Virus record (IMG/VR): IMGVR_UViG_3300009285_000747
Location: 1 to 20,576 of that record
Length of the DNA: 20,576 bases
Strand: one strand, 5' to 3'
Source of the DNA: a virus
This document shows, one piece after another, positions 1 through 6,099 of the stretch. The position numbers and the translations under genes are program-made. The notes beneath the pieces are model-generated. The model saw only the letters and a program-made list of their open reading frames with translations. It was not told the DNA's origin and searched no databases. Position 1 is the first letter of the stretch. Each line of letters opens with the position of its first letter.

Positions 1-317
1 GAGGCTTTACCGGCAGCGGACTGATGTTGCATGAATTCGACCAGTCCGAGCAATTCACGTTCGATGCGGTGGTGTAATAATTTGCCGTCAGCTTCGTGAA
101 AGAATCTCTTCAGGATACGTTCTACGGTGCCTTGAGAATCGGCATCGTTGGGGCGTGCCAAGCGATACAGTTGCGTGCGCTCGCTCGGCAACGCGCCTTG
201 CCAGTAATAGGTAAACATGAGCAGGCAATAAATGCCGTGTTCGGCATGGGTGAGATCCAGAGTATCGAGCAGATAATCGGCCGGGTGTAGTTTGAAATAG
301 GGCAGACGTTCAAGCAT
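1..317 (-). CDS. DUF1376 (YdaU-like) phage replication-associated protein, 5' part
   Basis: Reading leftwards from the ATG at 317, the frame stays open for 105 codons to the window edge, so only the N-terminal part is present. The protein begins MLERLPYFKLHPADYLLDT and continues with LTHAEHGIYCLLMFTYYW, which is the hallmark N-terminus of DUF1376, the domain of E. coli Rac prophage YdaU and many prophage replication-module proteins. In such phages the domain is usually followed by a winged-helix or replication-initiation region, which would lie outside this window. The start overlaps the last 8 bases of the upstream HTH gene, so the two probably form one leftward operon, divergent from the packaging and structural genes. 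The family has no firmly established biochemical activity; a role in replication is inferred from usual gene context. Confidence 0.85.
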   Translation of the reverse strand, partial: MLERLPYFKLHPADYLLDTLDLTHAEHGIYCLLMFTYYWQGALPSERTQLYRLARPNDADSQGTVERILKRFFHEADGKLLHHRIERELLGLVEFMQHQSAAGKA

Positions 318-507
318 TGGTGCTGCTCCCATTTTTGGTCCTGGAGTCGATCCAGGATTCCAGATCGGAGCGCCGATAACGGATCGAACCGCCGGCTTCA
401 ATCCAAGGCGGTCCGTCGATGTTTTGGCGTGATCGCCATGTTGACAACGTGTGAATGGACAATTTCAGGTAATCCGCAGCTTCCTGCGGGGTGAGAAGAT
501 CGGTCAT
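310..507 (-). CDS. Small HTH DNA-binding protein (excisionase/AlpA/MerR-like HTH_17)
   Basis: A 65-aa protein starting MTDLLTPQEAADYLKLSI. The pattern LTPQEAADYL, then a turn, then TLSTWRSRQNIDGPPW and IRYRRSDLESWIDSR is the classic winged-helix fold of the HTH_17 family, found in phage excisionases, AlpA-type activators and small prophage regulators. The whole protein is essentially that one domain. An upstream in-frame ATG at 564 would add 19 residues, but the domain starts right after the ATG at 507, so the shorter form is preferred; neither start has a strong ribosome binding site. It overlaps the DUF1376 gene downstream and faces the repeat array at 580-713. It could be an excisionase, an operon regulator or a replication-module DNA binder; the sequence does not decide between these. 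Confidence 0.8.
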   Translation of the reverse strand: MTDLLTPQEAADYLKLSIHTLSTWRSRQNIDGPPWIEAGGSIRYRRSDLESWIDSRTKNGSSTNA

Positions 508-590
508 ATTTCGACAGTCCGGCAAAAGCATAATGAAAGCACAATTTACTGCCACGCGCAACAAAGCGCAATGTCATCCTATGCAACAAT

Positions 591-677
591 GGTTCAACGT
601 CGGTTCAACCATCGTTCAACAATGGTTCAACCGCTGTTCAACCGGAGGGTCAACCGAATGGTCAACCAGAATCCAAC
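591..677. repeat. 11-bp iteron array, core GGTTCAAC
   Basis: Eight near-copies of the octamer GGTTCAAC begin at 591, 602, 613, 624, 635, 647, 659 and 670. Spacing is exactly 11 bp for the first five, then 12, 12 and 11. Copies are GGTTCAAC (591, 602, 624), CGTTCAAC, TGTTCAAC, GGGTCAAC, TGGTCAAC and AATCCAAC. A weaker copy, TATGCAAC, sits at 580 in the same register. Spacing close to one helical turn places all copies on about the same face of the DNA. The array lies in the divergent region between the leftward HTH gene and the rightward TerS-like gene, so it may be an operator, a replication iteron array or a terminase recognition site. Confidence 0.8.
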
Positions 678-680
678 CAG

Positions 681-713
681 CAGTTTCAGAGCAGTATCAG
701 AGCAGTTTCAAAG
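681..713. repeat. Second 11-bp tandem repeat, CAGTTTCAGAG x3
   Basis: Three perfectly contiguous 11-bp units, CAGTTTCAGAG (681), CAGTATCAGAG (692) and CAGTTTCAAAG (703), follow directly after the GGTTCAAC array. They share the TTCA core and the 11-bp period but differ in the flanking bases. This looks like a second, diverged subset of binding sites, about 90 bases before the TerS-like start. Confidence 0.75.
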
Positions 714-803
714 CATGAGCAAACCAAAGCAGGGGTCCAGGGGATTCCAAACGCCTCAGCCCCCGCTTGCATTCCCACACACCCAACGGCACAATCCCAA
801 ACC

Positions 804-1295
804 ATGCCAGCAGCCGGCGCACTCGCCGATGTCGACCCCAAAGCCAACCTCGCACGCTACGCCAACGGCGAGCGCATCGTAGATATCGCCGCTTCCCTCG
901 GCGTAGTCCCCTCCTCAATCATCAGGCAATTCCTCCGCGATTGTCCCGACGATTGGCGCGAGGTCCAAGCCTCAGCATCCCTGCAAGCCTACCTCGATGC
1001 CGTGCAGGCACTCGATCAACTCGAGGCAGTTGAGGGGCCAGTCGCGTGCAATCTCGCGCAGGCGCGGGTTAAGACGCGCCAATGGGAGCTCGAGCGCCTG
1101 CTCAAGCGCCTGTACGGTCCGTCGCAGGAAATCACCGGCGCCGATGGCGGGCCGCTGGTTGTTGAAATTGTCAAGTTCAGCGGGCGCACGCTCGAGGGCG
1201 AGAATGTGGATAAGTCGGGTCGAGATGTAACCGATGGCGCATTATCGGTGTTATGTCAACTGGAACGCCCCGCTCCCAAGCTGCCTAGCAAGTAG
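804..1295 (+). CDS. Probable terminase small subunit (TerS-like)
   Basis: A 163-aa protein with an N-terminal helix-turn-helix at about residues 22-46 (GERIVDIAASLGV, then PSSIIRQFLRD). A helical middle follows, ending ARVKTRQWELERLLKRLYGP at about residues 89-108 and then SQEITG. This plan, with an HTH followed by the QWxLERLxxxxYGPxxxITG segment, is typical of small terminase subunits of temperate phages, which recognise the packaging site and form a ring that feeds DNA to the large subunit. Position just upstream of TerL supports the call. No clear Shine-Dalgarno site precedes the ATG at 804, so the start is not certain. The C-terminal 40 residues show no recognisable motif. The repeat array at 580-713 lies just upstream and may be its target. 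Confidence 0.72.
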   Translation: MPAAGALADVDPKANLARYANGERIVDIAASLGVVPSSIIRQFLRDCPDDWREVQASASLQAYLDAVQALDQLEAVEGPVACNLAQARVKTRQWELERLLKRLYGPSQEITGADGGPLVVEIVKFSGRTLEGENVDKSGRDVTDGALSVLCQLERPAPKLPSK

Positions 1296-1545
1296 GCAGT
1301 AGCAGTCCTCCGCTGTACCAGCACTGATACGCTGCACGTCAAGGTCTGCGCGCGTCTGCGATCTCCTGGCCGTCCTCGAGGAGTCCCGCGAAAGCATGCT
1401 TACCCGGCGCAGGAGTCCCGTTCCAGCGCGCCTTGGTCGATTTCGTGGGCCACGCATTCGTCTGGGCTTTACCGTGGAGCTTGTGTGTTGGAAACTTGAC
1501 AGTGTTAAGAAGTTGGCGTATTTACGCTGGCGAAGGAGGTTTGCG
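1296..1545 (+). other. 250-base gap between TerS-like gene and next CDS
   Basis: No convincing gene is seen on either strand. The plus frame of the downstream gene stays open back to an ATG at 1396, but that stretch is Arg-rich with no recognisable family, and the strong ribosome binding site lies at 1533-1540. A 10-bp direct repeat, AGGAGTCCCG, occurs at 1379-1388 and 1411-1420. A possible promoter lies at 1496-1524. No tRNA or clear terminator was recognised. The gap could hold regulatory or packaging signals. Confidence 0.5.
1496..1524 (+). promoter_or_regulatory. Possible sigma70-type promoter
   Basis: A perfect -35 hexamer TTGACA (1496-1501) is followed by a 17-bp spacer and TATTTA (1519-1524), a weak -10 matching consensus at only its first three bases. 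It sits directly upstream of a very strong ribosome binding site (1533-1540), which would leave a very short leader. It could drive the packaging and structural operon, but the poor -10 makes this tentative. Confidence 0.3.
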
Positions 1546-1875
1546 ATGAAGGTTGCCGATGTGTTGCGAGGGTATGAGGGGGCGGTATGCGTGGTACATT
1601 TTTTGGCGGTCACGTTGCCGGAATTTCAGGGGGAGGTATATCACGGTGGGGGGCCGGTGCAGAATCCGGCGTGTTTGCTGCAGGTAACGCTGTTGCAGGG
1701 GAAGGTGAGTGGTTCGGGGAAGTTGATTCGGTTTGGGGAGACGAGGGGGGATGAGATTTTGGGGTGGACGCGGTTGGAGGCGTTGGAGGTAGTTGAGGTG
1801 TTAGGGGTTTTGGGGGCGGATGGGGTGACGGTTACGCCGGTTCCGCGTGAAACATTGGTTTTGGATGCTGCGTGA
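1546..1875 (+). CDS. Hypothetical protein, extremely G-skewed gene
   Basis: A 109-aa protein beginning MKVADVLRGYEGAVCVV. The start is fixed by the near-perfect Shine-Dalgarno AAGGAGGT (1533-1540) five bases before the ATG. The stop overlaps the next start as TGATG. I do not recognise a family; the protein is rich in Val, Leu and Gly, with no signal peptide, membrane helix or catalytic motif visible. The DNA is remarkable: by hand count, 1621-1860 holds about 47% G and only about 12% C on this strand, with G-ending codons dominating and many GGGG runs. Neighbouring genes do not look like this. It may be a recently acquired cargo gene. The good ribosome site and the tight coupling to the next gene argue that it is expressed. 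Confidence 0.6.
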   Translation: MKVADVLRGYEGAVCVVHFLAVTLPEFQGEVYHGGGPVQNPACLLQVTLLQGKVSGSGKLIRFGETRGDEILGWTRLEALEVVEVLGVLGADGVTVTPVPRETLVLDAA

Positions 1876-2048
1876 TGCCGCTCACTGGCAAGGGCGAGAA
1901 GATCATGGGGGCGATGCAGCATCGATACGGTCCGAAGAAAGCCGAGCGGGTGTTTTACGCCTCGCGCAATGCTGGGCGGATTACGGGGGTAGACGCTGGT
2001 TCGATGAAGCGGCGCGCGCTGGCTCAGGCGTTGCGCGCAAAAAAATGA
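1875..2048 (+). CDS. Small basic phage protein (KGEKI...YGPKKAERVFYAS family)
   Basis: A 57-aa basic protein, MPLTGKGEKIMGAMQHRYG, followed by PKKAERVFYASRNAGRITGVD. This resembles a widespread small phage protein found among packaging and structural genes, with pattern KGxKIxxAMxxxYGxKKGExVFYASxNxGxIxG. Its function is not known to me. Its ATG overlaps the upstream stop (TGATG), and its own stop overlaps the TerL start (ATGA at 2045-2048), so it is coupled on both sides. This overlap also identifies the correct TerL start. Lys/Arg-rich ends suggest nucleic-acid contact, but that is inference. Confidence 0.75.
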   Translation: MPLTGKGEKIMGAMQHRYGPKKAERVFYASRNAGRITGVDAGSMKRRALAQALRAKK

Positions 2049-4450
2049 AAGTTCAGCTTCCCGCTGGCGGCTGGCGACCGCGGCCGTATCAGATCCCGGC
2101 GTGGGAGTACCTGGAGGGCGGGGGGAAGCACTGCGAGTTGGTGTGGCACCGGCGTTCTGGAAAAGACGAGTTATCGCTGCATTGGACGGCGACCTCGGCC
2201 TTTGAGCGGGTGGGCAATTACTGGCACATGCTGCCGCAGGCCAATCAGGCGCGCAAGGCGCTGTGGACGGCGGTCAATTCGCATAGCGGGAAGCGGCGCA
2301 TCGATGAGGCGTTTCCTGAGGCGCTCAGGACTTCGCAGAACGATACCGAGATGTCGATCAACTTTGCCAGCGGCTCTACCTGGCAGGTGGTGGGCAGCGA
2401 CAATTTCAATTCGCTGCTGGGCTCGCCACCGGTGGGCATGGTGTTTTCGGAATGGGCGCTGTGCGATCCGGCCGCTTGGGGTTATCTGATGCCGATTCTG
2501 GAGGAAAACGGCGGCTGGGCGATTTTCAACACCACGCCGCGGGGCAAGAATCATGCCTATCGTTCCCTTGCCGGGGCGAAAAAGAATCCGGCCTATTTTG
2601 GCGAATTGCTCAGCGCCGACGCTACCGGGGTGTTCACGGCAGCGCAGTTGGAGGCGATCCGCGCGAGTTTGATCGAGACTTTCGATGAGGAATACGGCCT
2701 GTCGCTGTTTGAACAGGAGTACCACTGCTTCAAGCCGGATGCCTTGGTTGTGTGTTCCGATAAGGCACGTCAGATTTCACAAATTAGCGTTGGCGACACG
2801 GTACTGACTCACACAGGGCGGTTCCGCCGCGTTGAGCAAGTGCATAAGCGGCGCTACGCTGGGCCGATGTTGAAAATAGAGTCTTACGGTTCCCGCCCAC
2901 TTGTTTGCACCCCGGAACACCCAGTGTATCTATGCGATCCGTCGCAGCAGTCGTATTCGTGGAAGAAGGCGAGCGATATTGTTGTCGGCGACTGGCTTGT
3001 CACTCCAAAGTTGGATTGTTCACAAAAACCAGTCATCTCCCAGTCTCTAGCCAAGGTCATTACGTGGTTTGTGTGCGAAGGAAGCGCGAGCGGAAACGCC
3101 GTATCGTTTTCCATTGGAGCGCATGAGCCGGATAACGTCGAGGACCTGTGCGTTGCACTGCGCACTGAAGGATATGATCCAACGCTTAGGAGAGTAGCGA
3201 ATGTTTCAGTAGTTTCGGTAAATTCAGTAGGACTCGCGGATTTTCTTGTTTCACAAGCCGGTTCTGGATCACACAACAAAAGGCTTCCTTTGGCGCTTCT
3301 AAAAGGAAATGAGCAAGCGGTATTCGATACATTGATGCGTGGCGATGGCTGCATTCATTTACCAAAAGTAGGAAACGCACGTCCGGTGTACTGCTACAGC
3401 ACAGTGTCGGAGGGGCTTGCACAGCAGGTCCAGATCGTCGGCGCGGCGCTGGGTTACTCGGGCACCTATTCGGTTAGGCAAGAACAGGTATCCATGCTTG
3501 CGAACGGTCGAGAAATTGCCGGAGGCATGTCGTTTTCCGTACAGATGCGCAGATGGGCCGGAAACGATCGTCACGGAGGTAAAACAAGATCGGCGAAGAA
3601 CTCTATTCTCGGGCGCGTGCATACCATCGAAACAGAAGATTATGTAGGAGCCGTTCATAATCTACGCGTCGTTGGAGATGAGAGTTACGTTGTTAACACG
3701 CGTGCAGTGCACAACTGCTCTTTCGAAGCGGCCAACCTGGGGGCGATCCTGGGGCGTGGTCTGGTGCGCGCCGAGCGCGAAGGTCGGATCGACGACAGGC
3801 ATGACTACGACCCGGCCGGGGCGCCCATCGAGATTTCCTCGGACATCGGTTTTCGGGACGCTTCGAGTTGGTTTTTCTGGCAGCCGTGTCTGGGCGGATT
3901 TCGTATCGTCGATTTCGACAAGGGCGCCGGGCTGGATGCCGACGAATGGGCCGAGCGATTGCAAAAGCGAATTGACGATCGCGGCTACCGTCTCGGGCGC
4001 ATCTGGTTGCCGCAGGACGCCAAGGCGAAGACGTTCGCGGCGAAACATACGGCGATCGAAGTGTTCCTCGCCCATTTCGGTGCCGATATCATGCGCATCA
4101 CCCCCGCGGTTGAGCGCGCCGACCGGATCAATGCCGCGCGGCGCGTGCTGCGCCGCACCTCGTTTCACGCGAGCAAGACCGAAAAGGCACGCGACGGTCT
4201 GTCAGCCTGGAGTTACGAGTACGACGAGGAACGCAAAGAATTCTCCAAGGAACCGGCCCATAACTGGGCCTCTCACGACGGCGACGCCTATAGCTATGGG
4301 GCTATCGTCATGGAAGAACAATCCCCAGCCGAGGAAAAACCGAAGGAACGCGCCGTGGTGGTCGGCGCATCCGATTATTTCGGCGGGGCGACACTGGATG
4401 ATCTGTGGCGCGACCACCAACGGCAGGTTGACCGAGTGCAAAGGATTTAG
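2045..4450 (+). CDS. Terminase large subunit (TerL) precursor containing an intein
   Basis: An 801-residue precursor that motors DNA into the prohead. The ATPase part shows an atypical Walker A, HRRSGKD (residues 35-41), Walker B VGMVFSE (130-136) and the coupling segment IFNTTPRGKN (160-169). The RNase H-like nuclease follows, with acidic clusters at SSDIGFRDAS (Asp600), LPQDAKAKTF and SHDGDAYSYG (Asp745, Asp747). The conserved TerL junction QEYxCSFxAA is split: EQEYH ends at residue 227 and CSFEAAN resumes at 558, with a 330-residue intein between. Removing it leaves a normal 471-aa TerL. The start at 2045 is chosen because it overlaps the upstream stop and the protein begins just before the ATPase; an open frame back to 1847 is a shadow of the small gene. 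TerL must splice to be active. Confidence 0.93.
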   Translation: MKVQLPAGGWRPRPYQIPAWEYLEGGGKHCELVWHRRSGKDELSLHWTATSAFERVGNYWHMLPQANQARKALWTAVNSHSGKRRIDEAFPEALRTSQNDTEMSINFASGSTWQVVGSDNFNSLLGSPPVGMVFSEWALCDPAAWGYLMPILEENGGWAIFNTTPRGKNHAYRSLAGAKKNPAYFGELLSADATGVFTAAQLEAIRASLIETFDEEYGLSLFEQEYHCFKPDALVVCSDKARQISQISVGDTVLTHTGRFRRVEQVHKRRYAGPMLKIESYGSRPLVCTPEHPVYLCDPSQQSYSWKKASDIVVGDWLVTPKLDCSQKPVISQSLAKVITWFVCEGSASGNAVSFSIGAHEPDNVEDLCVALRTEGYDPTLRRVANVSVVSVNSVGLADFLVSQAGSGSHNKRLPLALLKGNEQAVFDTLMRGDGCIHLPKVGNARPVYCYSTVSEGLAQQVQIVGAALGYSGTYSVRQEQVSMLANGREIAGGMSFSVQMRRWAGNDRHGGKTRSAKNSILGRVHTIETEDYVGAVHNLRVVGDESYVVNTRAVHNCSFEAANLGAILGRGLVRAEREGRIDDRHDYDPAGAPIEISSDIGFRDASSWFFWQPCLGGFRIVDFDKGAGLDADEWAERLQKRIDDRGYRLGRIWLPQDAKAKTFAAKHTAIEVFLAHFGADIMRITPAVERADRINAARRVLRRTSFHASKTEKARDGLSAWSYEYDEERKEFSKEPAHNWASHDGDAYSYGAIVMEEQSPAEEKPKERAVVVGASDYFGGATLDDLWRDHQRQVDRVQRI
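2726..3715 (+). other. Intein with LAGLIDADG-type homing endonuclease domain, inside TerL
   Basis: Intein residues 228-557 of the precursor. Splicing block A is CFKPDALVV with nucleophile Cys1 (codon 2726-2728). Block B has the TxxH motif TPEH (Thr289, His292). Block F is near YVGAVHNLRVVGDESYVVN. Block G is AVHN followed by Cys+1 (codon 3716-3718), with the penultimate His and terminal Asn intact. All residues for standard class 1 splicing are therefore present. Between the splicing blocks are two degenerate LAGLIDADG helices, VITWFVCEGSA (Glu345) and FDTLMRGDGCI (Asp434), each keeping its acidic residue, so the endonuclease may be active. The three 60-base lines at 3181-3360 are about 45% GC by hand count, against about 72% at 3721-3780, which marks horizontal acquisition. 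Confidence 0.93.
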
Positions 4451-4453
4451 ACC

Positions 4454-4732
4454 ATGACCTATGTGATCCAGAGCGGCAATTACACCAATCTGTCCTCCGA
4501 TACGCTGGTGCGCACCGGCGCCGGCGCGCTGATTGGCATCTTCGTTGCCTCCGCCAGTGCCACGCCGACCATCAAGGTGTGGGATGCACTTAGCGCCGCG
4601 GCACCGGTGCTGGTGAATACCTTTACGCCCATCGGCGGCACCTTCTATCCCATACCGGCGCAGTTCAACACCGGCTTGTACGTCGATATCGACGGCACCG
4701 TGGATTGCACCGTGTTCTGGCTGCCGGGCTGA
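4454..4732 (+). CDS. Small conserved phage structural-module protein
   Basis: A 92-aa protein, MTYVIQSGNYTNLSSDTLVR, rich in Thr, Ala, Val and aromatic residues. It has an alternating hydrophobic pattern that suggests an all-beta fold, ending in VDCTVFWLPG. No signal peptide, membrane helix or catalytic motif is visible. The start follows the TerL stop by three bases, and the stop overlaps the next start (TGATG at 4730-4734). I do not recognise a named family. The position between TerL and the portal suggests a minor virion component such as a head decoration or fibre-attachment protein, but that is context only. Confidence 0.7.
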   Translation: MTYVIQSGNYTNLSSDTLVRTGAGALIGIFVASASATPTIKVWDALSAAAPVLVNTFTPIGGTFYPIPAQFNTGLYVDIDGTVDCTVFWLPG

Positions 4733-6099
4733 TGTTCGCCACGCAACACCAAAATTGGAACCCGGTGCGCGCCGGGAATCTCGTCGATTGGTGGAGCGCC
4801 AAAGACTCCATCACGCAAGCCGACGCTACCGAGCGCGTCTCGGCGTGGCTGCCGCTGTGGGGCGCAAATAGTCAAGTGCAAGCCACCACCACCGCCCAGC
4901 CGATCCTGCTGCCGGATACGGGGGTGAATTATCTCTCGGTGCCTGGAATAGCATCGAACTATGCGAGTTCTCCGGACTCCGCAGCAGTTTCGCTGTCAGG
5001 AGATCAGTCTATTGCTGCTCGTGTCTCGCTGAAGGACTGGACGCCATCTGCGAATGCGGTAATCTGGGCGCACTTCAAGAACACTGTTAACCGCCGCGGT
5101 GTGCTGTTGTATATAACGACCGATGGAAAACTACATTTCTTGTGGTCTGCGGATGGCGATATTTTTTACGATAAAGCAAGTACCGTTGCTAATACGATTA
5201 CTGCTGGAGCATTGGCGTGGATCATGGTTACGTTTGATGTGGATAACGGCGCCGCAGGTAATGACATAAAGTTTTATACAGCGCCCGACAGCGCTTCTTT
5301 ACCTACAACGTGGACCCAACTCGGTGCTACTGTCACAACGGCTGGTGTGGCATCAGTATTCGATACGATTAATCAGATCACGATTGGTACCGACGAGGCC
5401 GGTACTGACGCGCCGCAAAAAATCTTTCGCACAGTGTATTTGTCCGGTGTTGTTGCCTCAGATGGCACTGGTGGGACGATTGTGTTCGATGCTGACTTTA
5501 CTGCCGTTCCCGAAGGCGCAACCTCCTTCGTCGAATCCTCCTCGAACGCTGCCACTGTAACCATCAACACCAGCGGCGCGACTCCCGCGCAAATCGTAGC
5601 GGCGGGACAGCCGAGTTTGCTCTGGAATGGGGCAGCTTATTGGATGCAGACTGGCGCGATTACCATTCCTGCACCGTACTTCATCGCGGAAACGCAAAAA
5701 GCACTTTCCTGGACTTCGGGCGATGTGGCCTTCGATGGCAGGACGGCAAATAGTTTTGCGCTCCAGCAAATCACCGGATCGCCACAGGTGCGGCTACACG
5801 ACGGCGGCGCCGATAGCACCACAGTCTCGCCCACGCTCTCCACCTATTACGTCGTAACCGCAGGTCAAGCCGCTGATGGAGCGGGTACGTTGCGCTTGAA
5901 TCTCGGGACCGCCACGACCGCCACGATGAGCGCGACTGGACTGGGCGGCATCACCGAATGTTGCGATGGTTCTGGAACACTGACGTTCTGGAACGGTCAG
6001 AAAAAATCGAAACTGGTCTATGCGGCAATCCCTGCCGCTGCCGATCAGGAACGTCTGGTGCGTTATTTGGCCGTCATGGATAACGTGACGCTCTCCTGA
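4732..6099 (+). CDS. LamG/concanavalin-like phage protein, probable surface or carbohydrate-binding component
   Basis: A 455-aa protein from the ATG at 4732 (TGATG overlap with the previous stop; an earlier in-frame ATG at 4705 is less likely). The segment from about residue 85 to 245 reads like a LamG/concanavalin A jelly-roll: SLSGDQSIAARVSLKDW, GVLLYITTDGKLHF, AWIMVTFDVDNGAAGND, IKFYTAPDS, INQITIGTDEAGTD. A second beta-rich half (about 290-450) contains SWTSGDVAFDGR and ATMSATGLGG. Such domains usually bind carbohydrates or form virion-surface folds. The middle of the gene is markedly AT-richer (about 43% GC at 5101-5220 by hand count) than its ends, suggesting a swapped domain. Its place between TerL and the portal is unusual for a receptor-binding protein. 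The stop overlaps the portal start. Confidence 0.65.
   Translation: MFATQHQNWNPVRAGNLVDWWSAKDSITQADATERVSAWLPLWGANSQVQATTTAQPILLPDTGVNYLSVPGIASNYASSPDSAAVSLSGDQSIAARVSLKDWTPSANAVIWAHFKNTVNRRGVLLYITTDGKLHFLWSADGDIFYDKASTVANTITAGALAWIMVTFDVDNGAAGNDIKFYTAPDSASLPTTWTQLGATVTTAGVASVFDTINQITIGTDEAGTDAPQKIFRTVYLSGVVASDGTGGTIVFDADFTAVPEGATSFVESSSNAATVTINTSGATPAQIVAAGQPSLLWNGAAYWMQTGAITIPAPYFIAETQKALSWTSGDVAFDGRTANSFALQQITGSPQVRLHDGGADSTTVSPTLSTYYVVTAGQAADGAGTLRLNLGTATTATMSATGLGGITECCDGSGTLTFWNGQKKSKLVYAAIPAAADQERLVRYLAVMDNVTLS

Noticed and set aside
580-713. CRISPR array
   Set aside because: Repeat units are 11 bp with only 3-4 variable bases between cores, far too short for CRISPR repeats and spacers, and no cas genes are present.
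451-882. Plus-strand open frames through the repeat array (451-882 and 491-718)
   Set aside because: They mostly translate iterated DNA, lack ribosome sites and recognisable families, and one overlaps the TerS-like gene in another frame.
1251-1613. Minus-strand 120-aa open frame across the gap
   Set aside because: It has no ribosome site or family resemblance and runs antisense to the well-supported ribosome site and gene start at 1533-1546.
1847-2044. In-frame N-terminal extension of TerL back to the ATG at 1847
   Set aside because: It overlaps a recognisable 57-aa phage gene in another frame whose stop overlaps the ATG at 2045, and the TerL ATPase begins directly after 2045.
2726-3715. 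Frameshift, assembly error or ordinary domain insertion in TerL
   Set aside because: The frame is continuous, canonical intein blocks A, B, F and G are present, and removing exactly 330 residues restores the conserved EQEYH-CSF junction.
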